Counted from the stretch's first letter, positions 42,756-52,852 are shown. The stretch: 64,000 bases of DNA from CAZJAH01 sp964544155 (GCA_964544155.1 CAZJAH010000002.1:1-64000); one strand, 5' to 3'. Notes: a model not told the origin generated them from the sequence alone. Numbers and translations are program-made.

Positions 42756-43829
42756 ATGAAAATATTTGTTGAGGAAAATATTCCTAACCTGGCAGCCGCC
42801 CTTTCCCGCTGCGGCGAAATAACAAGATTTAATGGCAGAGAATTAAAAAGGGAAGACCTGCTTCCTGGGTGCGACGCCCTGTTTATTAGATCTACCACTA
42901 AGGCCGGCAGGGAATTATTAGAGGGCACTAATGTCAAATTCATTGGTACCGCCACTGCCGGTACTGATCATGTTGACAAGGAATACCTTGCCGAACAAAG
43001 GATCGGGTTTAGTTCAGCGCCCGGCAGCAATGCAAATTCAGTTGCCGAATATGTGGTATATGCTATTCTTAAGTGGGCACGGATAACAAAATCCGAACTT
43101 TCCGACAAAAAGATCGGTATAATCGGATACGGCAACATTGGAAGGCTCGTGGCCGGATATTCAGAACGGCTTGGAATGGCAGTTTATATTAATGACCCCC
43201 CATTAAGAGAAATGGGGTTTAAATTTCCCGAACAGTATCTTTACGCCGGGAAGCCGGATATTTTTGAGGAATGTGATATAGTAACAAACCATGTACCGCT
43301 TAATATCGGGGGGCCTTTTAATACATCATTGATGATCGACGACGACCTTATTGGCAGGATGAAAAAAAACGCCCTGTTCATCCATACTTCCCGCGGCAAG
43401 GTTGTGCATGAAGAAGCTCTGCTTAAAAGGCTTAATCAGCAGGATCTTTTCGCAGCTGTGGATGTCTGGGAAAACGAGCCTGATATCAATATCCCCATGG
43501 CATATAAATGCATACTTGCCACTCCTCATATAGCCGGTTATTCTCGTGATGGTAAGCTCAAAGGCAGCCTTAAAATGGCTGAGGCCTTTGAGTCGTATTT
43601 TGAATGTGTTCCGGATTATTCCGCTATTAAGTCTGAACTAATGGAAATATTGCCGCTCAGTGCCGATGATTTTAAACAGGATAGAGCCTTTGAACTATTA
43701 AAAAGCCGCAGAATGCTCGATAATGATACGCGGGAATTTCTGAAGCTCACTGAATTAGATTCAGATAAAAGAAAAAAGAAATTCGACCTGCAAAGAAAGA
43801 ATTATCCTGTGAGAAGGGAATCTCTTTAA
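42756..43829 (+). CDS. pdxB: 4-phosphoerythronate dehydrogenase (PdxB-like)
   Basis: This NAD-dependent 2-hydroxyacid dehydrogenase of the DXP-dependent vitamin B6 pathway oxidises 4-phospho-D-erythronate. The 357 residues carry the N-terminal catalytic part, with ALFIRSTTKAGRELLEGT and FIGTATAGTDHVD. The Rossmann motif is IIGYGNIGRLVAGY. The catalytic triad region is HTSRGKVVHEEAL (Arg), NEPD (Glu) and ATPHIAGYS (His). A C-terminal dimerisation segment is present. Both length and motifs favour PdxB over SerA or GhrA. It is monocistronic and divergent from panB. Confidence 0.88.
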   Translation: MKIFVEENIPNLAAALSRCGEITRFNGRELKREDLLPGCDALFIRSTTKAGRELLEGTNVKFIGTATAGTDHVDKEYLAEQRIGFSSAPGSNANSVAEYVVYAILKWARITKSELSDKKIGIIGYGNIGRLVAGYSERLGMAVYINDPPLREMGFKFPEQYLYAGKPDIFEECDIVTNHVPLNIGGPFNTSLMIDDDLIGRMKKNALFIHTSRGKVVHEEALLKRLNQQDLFAAVDVWENEPDINIPMAYKCILATPHIAGYSRDGKLKGSLKMAEAFESYFECVPDYSAIKSELMEILPLSADDFKQDRAFELLKSRRMLDNDTREFLKLTELDSDKRKKKFDLQRKNYPVRRESL

Positions 43830-43850
43830 ATTTTAATTTAATGATTAATA

Positions 43851-44438
43851 TTATATTTTTGAACAATCTGCCAGCTCAAGATAAGGAGAAGCCGGAAATT
43901 CCTTTTTCAATCTTTTGAAATACCTTTGGGCGGTCTCATCCTTTCCCTTATAGCAGTAAATATGCCCAATTCTGACCAGGCTTTTTTCCAAAACTGCTGC
44001 CGGAGTGAGGTCATTACCGGCCAGTTCCAATAGAAGTTCCAGCGCTTTATCCATCTCATCGTTCATTATCCTGCATTCGCTTTTGTAAAAGGCCGATTCA
44101 TAATACAGGCTGTCGCTCTGAGGAAGTGTTGAAACTAATAAAGAGAAAGCCGCACATGCAGATTCATAAGACTTATCATCGAATTGTCTCAGAGCCTTTT
44201 TATAAACATCATCGATATTACCGGAACTTTCAAGATACTGCGCGTAAACGGGATCAGCTAGCACAATGGTTGTATCGCTGAATCTGCCTGCTCCCGGGTT
44301 TGGTTTATCTATATCATGCTGATTTTCTTGTTTGGCATGATCTTTTTTTACTGTTTTATCATAACTGTTATAAGATCGTACCGGAGAACATGCCGGTACA
44401 AATGATATTATAATAAGTAATATGAATAATTTTTTCAT
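43851..44438 (-). CDS. Lipoprotein with tetratricopeptide-like helices
   Basis: Starting at ATG 44436-44438, the 195 residues have a lipobox (MKKLFILLIIISFVPACS, lipidated Cys17). A longer frame up to 44492 adds 18 residues that would spoil the signal peptide. The mature part has helical TPR-type repeats (ALRQFDDKSYESACAAFSLL, RIGHIYCYKGKDETAQRYFKRL). It probably serves as an outer-membrane-anchored scaffold, like YfiO/BamD-type helper proteins but shorter. No partner is evident. It is convergent with pdxB. Confidence 0.7.
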   Translation of the reverse strand: MKKLFILLIIISFVPACSPVRSYNSYDKTVKKDHAKQENQHDIDKPNPGAGRFSDTTIVLADPVYAQYLESSGNIDDVYKKALRQFDDKSYESACAAFSLLVSTLPQSDSLYYESAFYKSECRIMNDEMDKALELLLELAGNDLTPAAVLEKSLVRIGHIYCYKGKDETAQRYFKRLKKEFPASPYLELADCSKI

Positions 44439-44541
44439 TATATTGTTACCTTTAATGAACTTTTTGAAAATATTAAGCAAAAAGAAAGCCATCTTTATAC
44501 TTAATCGTTTATTTTTTGTATTTATTTAATTCCGGGATGAA

Positions 44542-45639
44542 ATGTATATAAATCAAATAGATACTCCCGCGCTTTTAATCGATAGGAGCAAAATGCTTCG
44601 CAATCTTAATCGTATGCAGAAGCTGGCCGGCAAAAATGCGGTCAGGCTCAGGCCCCACATCAAAACTCATAAAACTCCATCTCTGGCCAAATTGCAGATT
44701 GAGTTGGGTGCGAAGGGTATCAGCTGCGCTAAAATATCCGAAGCTGAAATTATGGCAGCGCGAGGCATCAGGGATATCTGCATAGCTAATGTTATTGTCG
44801 GATTAAGCAAATTACAAAAGCTTGCAGCGCTAAATGTCACTATTGACCATCTTTCGGTTTGTGTCGATTCTCATTATTCAGTCAATAAACTTTCCGATAT
44901 TTTTTCCGGGCTTAACAAGCCGATAAATGTTTTGATCGAGATGGATACCGGGCTTAAACGCTGCGGCTTGGAAAAAGATAATGACATTTTGGATTTGGCA
45001 AGGCACATTTTATCTTTACCCGGAGTGCGTTTAGAAGGTATTCTCACTCACGCCGGGCAGGCCTACGGCTCAAAAGACGATGCCGAACGGGAAAAAATCG
45101 GCCGTTATGAAGGCGAACGTATGGCTGAAATTGCCTGTATGCTTGAACAAGACGGTATTGAACTGGAAACGGTAAGCACAGGATCGACTCCAACTGCCGA
45201 ATGGTGCTGTATCCCCGATAGGGTAAATGAAATAAGGCCGGGTAATTACATTTTCTATGACGCTATACAGGCGGCTCTGGGTTCTTGCGAAGAAGAAAAC
45301 TGCGCCTTATCAGTGCTTGCAACGGTCATAAGTAATCCTGTACCGGGTAGATATATAATCGATGCGGGCAGTAAAGCTCTTAACTCTGAAAAAGGAGCTC
45401 ACGGAAGAGACATCCTTGAAGGATTCGGCACAATTATCGGTAAAAGTGGCACGATCAGCCGTTTATCAGAGGAGCACGGCATTATTACCGGCGGTGAAGA
45501 TCTTTTTTTAGGCGAAAAGATCAGAATAATCCCAAATCATGCCTGCGTTACCGTTAATCTCCATGATATGTACTTTGTGGTTTCCGGCGATTCGGTTGAA
45601 GATATATTAAAGATTGCAGCCAGAGGCGCGATTACCTGA
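44542..45639 (+). CDS. DSD1-like PLP-dependent enzyme (D-threonine aldolase / D-serine dehydratase family)
   Basis: The 365 residues have the alanine racemase-like TIM barrel. The PLP lysine lies in RPHIKTHKTP (38-46). A C-terminal metal-binding segment (PNHACVTVNL) with the conserved His-x-Cys marks the zinc-dependent DSD1/D-threonine aldolase group. The first residues IDTPALLIDRSKML are typical of the family. The reaction would be cleavage of D-threonine to glycine and acetaldehyde, or of D-serine to pyruvate and ammonia; the sequence does not decide. No signal peptide. It is monocistronic on the plus strand. Confidence 0.85.
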   Translation: MYINQIDTPALLIDRSKMLRNLNRMQKLAGKNAVRLRPHIKTHKTPSLAKLQIELGAKGISCAKISEAEIMAARGIRDICIANVIVGLSKLQKLAALNVTIDHLSVCVDSHYSVNKLSDIFSGLNKPINVLIEMDTGLKRCGLEKDNDILDLARHILSLPGVRLEGILTHAGQAYGSKDDAEREKIGRYEGERMAEIACMLEQDGIELETVSTGSTPTAEWCCIPDRVNEIRPGNYIFYDAIQAALGSCEEENCALSVLATVISNPVPGRYIIDAGSKALNSEKGAHGRDILEGFGTIIGKSGTISRLSEEHGIITGGEDLFLGEKIRIIPNHACVTVNLHDMYFVVSGDSVEDILKIAARGAIT

Positions 45640-45656
45640 GAAAATAGCGAAAAATA

Positions 45657-46271
45657 TTACCTGAGATCAATTAATTCCGCATCATCAGGGGGATCAAAAC
45701 TGAATTTATCATCCTTGATATTAGTATTAAGTTTAATGCTTTTAATGTTCCACATCAGTTCAGCGCCGTCTTTATCGATGATTATCCTGCGGATATTATA
45801 TCCCTTAAGCAGCATTTTGATTTTTCTGATGCCGGCATAGGGTGTATTATCAAAGGATTGAGCCGGTATTAATGTCAGAAGTTGTCCGTCAGTAAAATCA
45901 CTTGATCTGTAATACGAAAGTTTTTGAGGTTTTAATTTAGTTATAAGATCAAAGAAAAAGCTTTCGGGAGAAAATCCAATAAGATCTTCCTCCAGGCTGC
46001 TGATAATAACAGTTTTATCCGTTGGGGAATAATTCCAGATTGTTTTGCCGTCGGATATAATAATCCTTCCGGCGGTATTAAGTATATATTTATTTCCCTT
46101 TTTTGCGGTGAGATTAAATTCGCCTTCGCCCTCGCCTGCACTTGCGCTGATTTTGATTGAATTTACACCTGAGTATTCGGATTTAATTTTTTCGTAAATT
46201 TCATTTTTATCTGCAGCGATTAATAGCATTGCCGGCAAAATAAATATTGCTATTACAATTACTTTTATCAT
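45657..46271 (-). CDS. lolA: LolA-like outer-membrane lipoprotein carrier
   Basis: The 204 residues begin with a signal peptide (MIKVIVIAIFILPAMLLIAA). The beta-sheet fold of LolA is visible in EGEFNLTAKKGNKYILNT, ISDGKTIWNYSPTDKTVIIS and a C-terminal FDPPDDAELIDL. The role is to carry lipoproteins across the periplasm from LolCDE to the outer membrane, in keeping with the number of lipoproteins in this window. The hydrophobic cavity residues are not individually checked. The start is one base after the DUF3108 gene's stop, so the two are one operon. Confidence 0.85.
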   Translation of the reverse strand: MIKVIVIAIFILPAMLLIAADKNEIYEKIKSEYSGVNSIKISASAGEGEGEFNLTAKKGNKYILNTAGRIIISDGKTIWNYSPTDKTVIISSLEEDLIGFSPESFFFDLITKLKPQKLSYYRSSDFTDGQLLTLIPAQSFDNTPYAGIRKIKMLLKGYNIRRIIIDKDGAELMWNIKSIKLNTNIKDDKFSFDPPDDAELIDLR

Positions 46272-46272
46272 A

Positions 46273-47076
46273 TTATTTCTCCTGTTTGGCGTCTATCGGC
46301 CCTCTTACACCGCTGTATGAAACAAGTTCCGCTCCAACATAGCCGATCAATATTTTAGTTGCTACTTTTACGGGTATCTTTCTGTCGTCATCAGTCATCC
46401 ACACAAGAATTTTGCCTTCATTTTTGAACAGCCCGCCTTCTACTACAAGTGGTTCGATCAGAACGCAGCGGAAGCTTCCGGCCTCAACTTTAATTGTTTC
46501 TTTACCCATTATTCTCACCCCGAGTGTATATGTGGAATCATCAAAAAAATTATTGAGGTGAATTACGGTATCTTTAGCCATTTTACCAATATCCATGGTT
46601 CGTACATAGTACAGTGCAGAAACAATATCGTGTACGTATGGCGGAATTTTGTAGGACGAGTCTTTGGTAGTGGCTACATGCTTTACCTGGTCGAATTTAG
46701 CCCAGAAATCCCTTTTATAATTACCCTCACGAACTCTTTGAATAAAAGCCCAGGGAAATATTCCTCCAACATCAACTATACTGCGGTAGTCATCCTGTAC
46801 TTTGTAAAGCCAGTCAAGCTTTTCGAGTGATCTTACCTGAAACCTGACGTCATAGCACTTTCTACCGTTTTTGTAAACCGGATCCGGAAGTATATGAAAA
46901 AATCCGGTACCTGCGGTTATGAATTTATAACCGACTTTATAATTCAGTTTTTCGCCAAATCCGAAGGCTTCATTAGGTACATATCGATAATTGAAGTCCT
47001 GTGCTGCCGACAAACTGAACGCTGCCACAAAAACGGCCGCCGCTAATAATAAAGCCTTAAGCTGGTTTTTTTTCAT
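46273..47076 (-). CDS. Secreted DUF3108-domain protein
   Basis: The 267 residues begin with a signal peptide (MKKNQLKALLLAAAVFVAAFSLSAAQ). DUF3108 features include NEAFGFGEKLNYKVGYKFITAG, KCYDVRFQVRSLEKLDWLYKV, and EAGSFRCVLIEPLV. These beta-rich periplasmic proteins are common in Bacteroidota; their function is not known. It is the first gene of a pair with lolA, one base apart, so a role in lipoprotein or outer-membrane trafficking is possible. It is separated from porV by a long hairpin. Confidence 0.85.
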   Translation of the reverse strand: MKKNQLKALLLAAAVFVAAFSLSAAQDFNYRYVPNEAFGFGEKLNYKVGYKFITAGTGFFHILPDPVYKNGRKCYDVRFQVRSLEKLDWLYKVQDDYRSIVDVGGIFPWAFIQRVREGNYKRDFWAKFDQVKHVATTKDSSYKIPPYVHDIVSALYYVRTMDIGKMAKDTVIHLNNFFDDSTYTLGVRIMGKETIKVEAGSFRCVLIEPLVVEGGLFKNEGKILVWMTDDDRKIPVKVATKILIGYVGAELVSYSGVRGPIDAKQEK

Positions 47077-47129
47077 AATGTTTCCCGTTAAATCTCAGGT
47101 AATAATAATAACACTTCCGCAGCATACAA

Positions 47130-47195
47130 AAAAGCTTTCCCGCTTTTATTTAATAACGTTTCATTTTAAGAACGTGTTACCGCGGGAAAGCTTTT
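47130..47195 (-). terminator. Long-armed terminator of porV
   Basis: The 14-base arms AAAAGCTTTCCCGC (47130-47143) and GCGGGAAAGCTTTT (47182-47195) pair perfectly around a 38-base loop. A T run follows on the minus strand. It ends the porU-porV transcript before the DUF3108-lolA pair. Confidence 0.75.
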
Positions 47196-47214
47196 CTTAT
47201 TTTTGCCTGGGCCT

Positions 47215-48345
47215 TTACAAGTTTTCTACCAACAGGGAAAATCTCATTGTATTAGCCAAAGGATGGTTTTCTTCAAGTGTCAGGATATAACTGAAATCCA
47301 GCCTGAAAATATCATATCTCACACCCGCGCCAAAGGTCCAGAACTGTCTGTCGCCAATAGCTGAAGGCTCGGTAAAATAACCTCCTCTCAATGCAACAAT
47401 ATATTCATACCAGTATTCGAAACCAATGGAATACTCGCCTCCGGGTGTTTCCCAGCCGGATACAAGCGACAGGGGCAGAGGATCGGAAATTGACCTTGTG
47501 GAATCGGCCGGGTCAATTTTTCTATTTACCAGGAGCTTAGCAAAATCCGCGGCTATCTTCAGGTCGTTGAATTCATCTCTGACCAGGGTGTATGCCATAC
47601 CAAGTTTGAACTGTGTAGGCAGTGGGTCTGATTCATTAATATAAGTAACCTTGGGGCCGAGGTTCTGAAGGTTAAGGCCTAAAGCAAGCCTGTCTTGCAG
47701 GTCGAGCCCGATAAATTGAAGGTCGGTCGGTTTCCAGAGCACGCCAAGGTCAAAAGACACACTTCTTCCTGTACCGGCATCCTGCTGTTGAACCGATGTG
47801 GGAGTCAGGTTTGACTGTATGTAGCGAAGCTGTACCCCGGCTCCGAGATCTGGAGCTATCATTGTACCCCATGACAGCCCTACGGCAAATTCATTAGAAA
47901 TAAATTTACCAAGCACATCTCCTCCGCTTGAAGTTCGGGTAAATTCTCCCAGATTCATGAAAATGAAATTAAATGCTACAGTACCGTTTACTTCATCAAA
48001 GTACTGGCCATAAGTTCCGTATGAATAGAAGAGATCGGCGTTAAACTGAGGCAGCCATTGTGAAAATGAAAGAGCTACCTGCCTGAAAGGTTTGTATTCA
48101 TCATCGTCGAAATTAAAATCGCTGTAAGACTGATACTCATCTAAGAATCCTAATCCGCCGGGATTCCAGTATATGGCATTGATATCGTCGGCGATAGCAA
48201 CGCCGGTTTCGCCCATACCGCTGGAACGGGCATCGGGAGATATCAACAGGAAGGGTACGGCTGCTGCGCCTGCCTGAGCGAAAACGCTTCCGGCCGAAAT
48301 AACGAAGACTGTTATTATTGTTGCGATTTTCATCGTGATTTTCAT
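47215..48345 (-). CDS. porV: PorV-type type IX secretion outer-membrane protein
   Basis: From ATG 48343-48345 the product has 376 residues, and a GGAGG Shine-Dalgarno lies nine bases upstream; an alternative TTG sits one codon earlier. A signal peptide (MKITMKIATIITVFVISAGSVFAQ) leads into AVPFLLISPDARSSGMGETG, the start signature of the PorV/PorQ barrel family, and NAIYWNPGGLGFL. PorV shuttles type IX cargo from the SprA translocon to the PorU sortase. The gene lies 100 bases after porU on the same strand, supporting this identity. Confidence 0.9.
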   Translation of the reverse strand: MKITMKIATIITVFVISAGSVFAQAGAAAVPFLLISPDARSSGMGETGVAIADDINAIYWNPGGLGFLDEYQSYSDFNFDDDEYKPFRQVALSFSQWLPQFNADLFYSYGTYGQYFDEVNGTVAFNFIFMNLGEFTRTSSGGDVLGKFISNEFAVGLSWGTMIAPDLGAGVQLRYIQSNLTPTSVQQQDAGTGRSVSFDLGVLWKPTDLQFIGLDLQDRLALGLNLQNLGPKVTYINESDPLPTQFKLGMAYTLVRDEFNDLKIAADFAKLLVNRKIDPADSTRSISDPLPLSLVSGWETPGGEYSIGFEYWYEYIVALRGGYFTEPSAIGDRQFWTFGAGVRYDIFRLDFSYILTLEENHPLANTMRFSLLVENL

Positions 48346-48447
48346 CAAAAAAATCCTCCAAATTCAAGATTATTCTTTTTTATTTTCTAAATATTTATTT
48401 CTGAAAAGCTGTTCTTAAAACGTTTATTTTTTTTTAATATTAATTAT

Positions 48448-51400
48448 TTATTTAATAATAATACCCATGGAGGGTACTGTGTACGTCTCAACTTTTGTGC
48501 CATCATCGGCTGTTATGCTGAATAAATATGCACCCTGAGGTAAAGGCGAGCCGTCCGAATCGGTTCCGTCCCAGGGAATTTCGGCCGTATTGGCCGTACT
48601 GAGCCTGGTATTTATGCTTTTAACAAGCTTGCCGCCGCTTGTGAAAACTTTCAGATCTACATCAAAAGGCGGTGTCAGGTTATGCTTAAAGTTTATCATT
48701 GTTTCTTCGGGAGGTGTAAATGGATTAGGATGTATCCTGAATCCCTGAACTACTCCCCTGCCGTTATCCGCGATCAGGAAGTATGTTTCCTCAACGGAAT
48801 AATTATTGTAAACATCCCATGCGCGGACTTTAACTTTATGCTGCCCGGGTTCGAGATCATAAAGAATATCTTCTACATATCCGCTTCTGTTATCTGTCAG
48901 TGATGTAGTGAACTTATCTGTAAGATCTTTTGATTCGGGAGAATCATCTATCCATGCCTCGATCCTGTGGCCTATTCCGAGGCCTGTGGCGTTTATACCG
49001 GTCTCATCTGAAATATCTACAATAAGCTTGGGATTTTTTGAAACATGATCGCCCATGTCGAATGACCTTGAATCGAGGAAAATTTTAATTTCCGGCCCCT
49101 GATCATCACTTATTGCAGTTATATCCACTCCGTTGATGATGAAATTACTTTGACTGCCTTGAGCAAATTTTGTTTTATCGTCGCTATATGCATAGGCGAA
49201 TAATATGCCCTGTTTATCACTGAAGCTTATATCTTTAGGTATTACAAATTCACCGGTGAATTTGCCGTTTTCTACGATGAAAGCGCTCTTATTAAGCGCA
49301 CCGCCTAACTCAGTGAAGTGGAAAGCTGTATTTCTTTCATCATATACCAGCTTGTGGGCTAAACCGTCACGGGCAGTTATAAGTGCATTGCCTTCAAATC
49401 CTGATTCCCGTTTATTTGTTTTTTGATTAATAATTGTCGCTTCGATGGTTACTTTAGATAATGCCTGTAAATGTAACGGCTCTGACAGTGAATCCATTGC
49501 GATACCGTTTATGCTGTCGATCCTGATCCTATACTCAGGCATAAGGAGCCTCAGAGTCGGATCGCCCATTAAATTGAATTTGATCGAATTAGAATCGAAA
49601 TGCTTAAGCTTTGTTTTGTAAATAATGTCACCTAGCCGGCAATATCTGCCTGTCGTAGGATTTCTCGTGAACATTTCTGTGTAAAGAGATTTCGACAAAA
49701 GCAGGTTTGACGAACCATAAACTACTCTTGTGGCCGAGAATACGGCAATGGCGCCTCCAATATCGCTTAAGAGCAGCTCCTCGGCTCCGCTCTGTGTGCC
49801 GCCGTTATCGAACCTGCCGAAATCACAAGTGGCTGCAACCAGGAAAAAGAGTTTATCATAGTTTCGGAAATCCTTGATATCTTTATCTCTGTCGAATATT
49901 TCTTCATGAGACCAAACTCTGGGATTGCCGTGGCCAATCCAATTGAGTATTAGCGCTCCCTTGGTGTTGATGTTCGTGAGCAAAGCCTGTTTACATGCGG
50001 GTTTCCGCGTACCTCCCGGTATATTTTCCAAGGGATATTCGGCTAGATAGACCTTTTCCTGCTGGAAATCATCCGATATATAATCTGCTGCCAGTTCTTC
50101 GGACTGATTAGAATATCTTGCGTATTCATAATCTTCTTTGCCGCTATAGCCGTCATCAGCAACCAGGGTAACGTATGTTCTCCAAAGGTCGTAAGCAGAA
50201 TTGTTTTCATAATGTTTAAGCTTTTCAATGAATATTCTGCCCCCATGATTACTTTGTATGTTCACTCTGCCAATCGCAAGGTCAATAATCCTGTCATCGC
50301 CATTGACCATAACAAAATGGTCATCACTGGAATATGAGTCGATTTCACTAAATGTAGTAACATCGTCCTCATCCTGATATGTTGGTATAAAATTCTTTTC
50401 TTTTACCTGTATGCCTTTGAAATCATAGTGGCCGTCGCCCCAAATCATTACATAAGAAGGCTGCACATTCCAGTTCTGATAGGCATAAGCAATGAAATTC
50501 CTAATAGACATAATATCGGGCTTTCCGCAGCCGAATTCGGTGTAAATATCTTTAATACTAATAACTTCTATGCTGAGATCGCTGTTTGAGCGCCTGTAAT
50601 CTGCGTATTCCAGGGCTGATTCCATTAAGTCGGGATGTGTTATTACAATGTAATCGGCATCTCTGACTGATTCTCTTAAATATGGGTATGTGATCTTTTC
50701 GATTTCCGGTTTTCTTAATTTCGAGCTGATAAGAAAGCGCCTCTGCTCAGTGCTGTGATCTTCTCTGAATTTGTAAATACCGCCTGTAACTGAGATATTC
50801 TTTAATTTCATCGGATAATTTCTGTCGGTGACATCCAGCCCTATAATGGGATTTCCGTTAAATCCGCTAATTGAATACTCAGTAATTCCGCTGATATTAT
50901 TATCATTGAAAAATTCCAGCTGATCTTCCAGGGCTTTAAAGGGCCTCGGATAAGCAATTTCATAATAATCGAGGTAACCTGTAGAAGCCGTACCCGATTG
51001 CCCGCCTGCATATTCGAACTTGAGTACGCTTCTGTTATCTGAAGAAATATCAGCCGCGGCCAGAGTTACCCTTGAGCTGTTTCTCGCCAAATGTGTATAT
51101 TTTGATTTTGTGCTGTTAAGATATATTGATGAGATTTGGTTCCCGTTTTCGTATATACTGAAATAATTCCCCTCTTCAGACCTGTGAGCTACGCTGAAAT
51201 TATAACTTATCTGGCCGCTTCTGTCCAGATCATGGAGTTTATTCACAAAAGCGGATGAGAAATATGACCTCCCTACCCACTGGCGCCCTGAGCCCCAAAA
51301 GTAAGGATTCATAAGTTCTTCTTCTTCGAACATTCTGTGCATATAAGAGCGGGGATTATTCACAACAGGGCCCGCGGGCATTGGTTTTTCCTGTAAGCGT

Positions 51401-52476
51401 TTGCCGGGTTCACCCCCCCATGTAAGCAGGTAGTAGTTTTTATCGGAATAAGGATTAAGAAAATGGCTGATTTCTCCTTTTTCATCTTTATAAAATCCAT
51501 TGGACGCTGAGCCGTAGAAAATAATATAATCCAGGCTGCCGTCGCTTTTTTCTATCACTTCTATCGCTTGTTCTTTAATTGTGGCGTTCGCGTCTTCGGG
51601 GACTTTTTCGCTTAGAATGTCTCCTCCAGTTCCGTAGATTTTAATTGTGGAAATATCTTCAGTACTAATATTAATATTTTTTTCTTTTAGATCCGTAGCG
51701 GTTATTCTGTATATACCTTCATCCGCAAGGGTTATCTGCGCCCAGCCTTTATTATTAAGAAGGGATGCGCCATTATTCTTAGCTCCCTTAACTTTTTCCG
51801 AATTTCGGGATACCATCCATGAGCTTGTTTCAACATGATTGAGAGTAAGAACAGGGCCGGGCCTGCGGCTGTCGGCTGCAGCTCTTTTACTATCCGGGGT
51901 AAAATCTATTCTGAACCTGATTGTATCCGGAATGGCAATCCCCTGCTTTTCAGAGTCATAAATTGCCGCATTTATGGTGATTGAAGCTATATGCCTATTG
52001 CCGGCGATGCCTCTGTAATCGAGCTTAACCCATTTATGTGGATCCGCTTTTGCATCAGCCATGATATATTTGTCCATATCAGGTTCCGTGGAAAAAACAG
52101 CCATGGGATCATTATGTTTATCGGCAACGGCAGGTGGCAAAGCCTCAATAAGTTCACTTTGGACAACGGAAGTATAGGCCAGGTCAAATTTTTCTTTACC
52201 CGGTACGGTAATATTTTCGGTCAGGGCAAAGGTATACGGTTCCCCGGTTTCACCCGGCAAAGGTATGGTTCCTTCTATATGGGGATGAATGACGGGTGTT
52301 CCGCCATGCATAGATAGTGTATCGAAAGATTTTATTTGGGGGATGTATTCTATTTCAAGATAATCCTGCCCTGAATGAATGACTTTGAGGCCATTATCAC
52401 GGGCATAAGTTAAACCGGCTGCAAAAAGCAAAAAGGCAGCGGTTAACAGAATTCCTCTTTTTATGGAATTACTCAT
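48448..52476 (-). CDS. porU: Type IX secretion sortase PorU (C25 peptidase family)
   Basis: The preferred ATG at 52474-52476 has GGAG seven bases upstream and gives a clean signal peptide (MSNSIKRGILLTAAFLLFAAG). A TTG five codons earlier is unlikely. The 1342 residues contain the C25 gingipain-like domain with catalytic His849 in NWIGHGNPR and Cys884 in AATCDFGRFDNGG. The spacing is close to P. gingivalis PorU. An Ig-like and a C-terminal sorting-type domain follow (HPNPFTPPEETMINF). PorU cleaves the cargo's sorting domain and joins the protein to anionic lipopolysaccharide. It is adjacent to porV. Confidence 0.92.
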   Translation of the reverse strand: MSNSIKRGILLTAAFLLFAAGLTYARDNGLKVIHSGQDYLEIEYIPQIKSFDTLSMHGGTPVIHPHIEGTIPLPGETGEPYTFALTENITVPGKEKFDLAYTSVVQSELIEALPPAVADKHNDPMAVFSTEPDMDKYIMADAKADPHKWVKLDYRGIAGNRHIASITINAAIYDSEKQGIAIPDTIRFRIDFTPDSKRAAADSRRPGPVLTLNHVETSSWMVSRNSEKVKGAKNNGASLLNNKGWAQITLADEGIYRITATDLKEKNINISTEDISTIKIYGTGGDILSEKVPEDANATIKEQAIEVIEKSDGSLDYIIFYGSASNGFYKDEKGEISHFLNPYSDKNYYLLTWGGEPGKRLQEKPMPAGPVVNNPRSYMHRMFEEEELMNPYFWGSGRQWVGRSYFSSAFVNKLHDLDRSGQISYNFSVAHRSEEGNYFSIYENGNQISSIYLNSTKSKYTHLARNSSRVTLAAADISSDNRSVLKFEYAGGQSGTASTGYLDYYEIAYPRPFKALEDQLEFFNDNNISGITEYSISGFNGNPIIGLDVTDRNYPMKLKNISVTGGIYKFREDHSTEQRRFLISSKLRKPEIEKITYPYLRESVRDADYIVITHPDLMESALEYADYRRSNSDLSIEVISIKDIYTEFGCGKPDIMSIRNFIAYAYQNWNVQPSYVMIWGDGHYDFKGIQVKEKNFIPTYQDEDDVTTFSEIDSYSSDDHFVMVNGDDRIIDLAIGRVNIQSNHGGRIFIEKLKHYENNSAYDLWRTYVTLVADDGYSGKEDYEYARYSNQSEELAADYISDDFQQEKVYLAEYPLENIPGGTRKPACKQALLTNINTKGALILNWIGHGNPRVWSHEEIFDRDKDIKDFRNYDKLFFLVAATCDFGRFDNGGTQSGAEELLLSDIGGAIAVFSATRVVYGSSNLLLSKSLYTEMFTRNPTTGRYCRLGDIIYKTKLKHFDSNSIKFNLMGDPTLRLLMPEYRIRIDSINGIAMDSLSEPLHLQALSKVTIEATIINQKTNKRESGFEGNALITARDGLAHKLVYDERNTAFHFTELGGALNKSAFIVENGKFTGEFVIPKDISFSDKQGILFAYAYSDDKTKFAQGSQSNFIINGVDITAISDDQGPEIKIFLDSRSFDMGDHVSKNPKLIVDISDETGINATGLGIGHRIEAWIDDSPESKDLTDKFTTSLTDNRSGYVEDILYDLEPGQHKVKVRAWDVYNNYSVEETYFLIADNGRGVVQGFRIHPNPFTPPEETMINFKHNLTPPFDVDLKVFTSGGKLVKSINTRLSTANTAEIPWDGTDSDGSPLPQGAYLFSITADDGTKVETYTVPSMGIIIK

Positions 52477-52781
52477 AGATATTCTCCACAATTATTAAAC
52501 GGTTAAACACCGTATTAAAATTCAATAGGCTGATACTTGGCCCTTATTATTTACGTTTAGACGCCGTTTTTTGTAACACATTGTGGTATAAAGAATCTAT
52601 AAGCTTCCGTTAAATTATGTTAGACACCAGCTAAAAACTTAATAACGAATAAAAGCAACTTATTTTCAATTAAAATAAGGATTTTTTTTTAATATATGAA
52701 AATAAATTTTCCGTTTGTAATAAAGTCTTTGCATTTAATAACATTTGAAACTGAGAAAAGTTACGGGCAGGCATAAAAAAA
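52477..52781. other. Intergenic region between porU and tRNA-Gly
   Basis: No gene is visible. It holds the porU Shine-Dalgarno (52484-52487) and AT-rich DNA that should contain the porU promoter, but no clear promoter consensus was found. Confidence 0.4.
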
Positions 52782-52816
52782 ATGCCTCGCCATCGGGGGG
52801 AATGACGGCAAGGCAT
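52782..52816 (-). terminator. Terminator of tRNA-Gly
   Basis: A 10-bp stem with one mismatch pairs ATGCCTCGCC (52782-52791) with GGCAAGGCAT (52807-52816). A run of eight Ts follows on the minus strand. It lies about 36 bases after the tRNA. Confidence 0.85.
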
Positions 52817-52852
52817 GCAGCATAAAGAGGAAGAGACGACTTTTGGCCGTCG

